Source: Thermoproteota archaeon (lineage in GTDB: Archaea; Korarchaeota; Korarchaeia; Korarchaeales; Korarchaeaceae). Taken from it: a stretch of DNA of 6,293 nucleotides. The position numbers and the translations under genes were made by a program. The stretch is taken from NCBI GenBank assembly GCA_003661265.1, contig QMVU01000070.1, positions 1 through 6,293 of the forward strand, given 5' to 3'. The notes beneath the pieces are model-generated. The model saw only the letters and a list, made by a program, of their open reading frames with translations. It was not told the DNA's origin and searched no databases. Shown piece after piece: positions 6,053 through 6,293 of the stretch; positions within the stretch are counted from its first letter, which is position 1, and every line of letters begins with the position of its first letter.

Positions 6053-6143
6053 GCCGGGGTAGCCAAGTCCGGACCAAGGCGCCGGCCTTGAGAGCCGGTG
6101 GCCCATTCGGGCCGCGTGGGTTCAAATCCCACCCCCGGCGCCA
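6053..6143 (+). tRNA. trnS: tRNA-Ser (anticodon UGA), CCA encoded, no intron
   Basis: All arms can be drawn. The acceptor stem is GCCGGGG (6053-6059) with CCCCGGC (6133-6139), discriminator G6140 and encoded CCA (6141-6143). The D stem is GCC/GGC (6062-6064, 6078-6080). The anticodon stem is CCGGC/GCCGG around loop CTTGAGA (6087-6093), with anticodon TGA at 6089-6091, reading UCA. A long variable arm (6099-6115, stem GGCCC/GGGCC) marks it as class II, fitting serine together with the anticodon and discriminator G. The T arm is GTGGG-TTCAAAT-CCCAC (6116-6132). Of 25 stem pairs 24 are G-C, as in thermophiles. The anticodon loop is uninterrupted, so no canonical intron is present. Confidence 0.97.
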
Positions 6144-6222
6144 ACATCTCCATTTTCAGATAAATTAGGATTCCTCTCTTAGCTAATCACACCTCACAAT
6201 AAGGGACAAAACTTAAGGAGGT

Positions 6223-6293
6223 CTAGGTCATCATAACTATGCTAACCTTCACATCGTCAGGTATGGTTATTCCCATGATCTTCCTGATGAATC
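6223..6293 (-). CDS. Possible 3' end of an unidentified minus-strand gene
   Basis: From the right edge, the minus strand reads 22 open codons, FIRKIMGITIPDDVKVSIVMMT, to a TAG at 6223-6225. Codon choice (AGG, ATA, AGC) resembles the other genes and the peptide looks like a normal globular C-terminus. It is too short to assign. An opposing reading exists: AAGGAGGT (6215-6222) precedes a plus-strand ATG at 6239 open to the edge (MLTFTSSGMVIPM), but its 16-base spacing is long. I favour the minus strand, with low certainty. Confidence 0.4.
   Translation of the reverse strand, partial: FIRKIMGITIPDDVKVSIVMMT

Noticed and set aside
1..6293. Mobile elements, CRISPR arrays, integration site at the tRNA
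   Set aside because: No transposase or integrase frames, no spaced direct repeats, and no second copy of the tRNA 3' end in the window.

Overview
The window is archaeal. It carries a block of archaeal-type ribosomal protein genes (uL3, uL4, uL23, uL2, uS19), an archease, an NFACT/RqcH-type ribosome quality-control factor and a CCA-encoding tRNA-Ser. Arginine is written mostly as AGA/AGG and isoleucine often as ATA. The DNA is AT-rich, yet 24 of the 25 tRNA stem pairs are G-C, which suggests a thermophile. The gene set fits a TACK-like lineage better than a halophile or a DPANN genome, but no species can be named from sequence alone.

Layout. Bases 1-1124 (minus strand) hold the N-terminal 374 residues of the NFACT protein, cut by the left edge. 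A short divergent spacer (1125-1201) separates it from a plus-strand run. That run starts with a membrane protein (1202-2083) whose first ~85 residues resemble EMC6, followed by a sequon-rich extracytoplasmic domain. Archease comes next (2097-2519). After a 76-base leader region the ribosomal block follows: uL3 (2596), uL4 (overlaps by ATGA), uL23, uL2 and, after a 47-base gap, uS19 (ends 5889). A perfect 9-bp hairpin sits on the uS19 stop codon. The 163-base spacer to tRNA-Ser(UGA) (6053-6143) holds no convincing gene. The last ~70 bases probably contain the 3' end of a minus-strand gene.

How it fits together. The ribosomal genes are tightly packed and each has a readable Shine-Dalgarno sequence, so they are probably one transcript, possibly with a second start before uS19. 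The upstream genes also relate to translation or RNA: NFACT to stalled large subunits, archease to the RtcB tRNA ligase, and the EMC6-like protein possibly to membrane protein insertion.

The points most worth a second look are the EMC6-like fusion protein, the altered tRNA-handling residues of the NFACT protein (G9 and E98 where eukaryotic homologues have D9 and D98), the altered first motif of archease (ELGGD instead of DHTAD), the serine next to the key histidine of uL2, and the early end of the ribosomal block after uS19.
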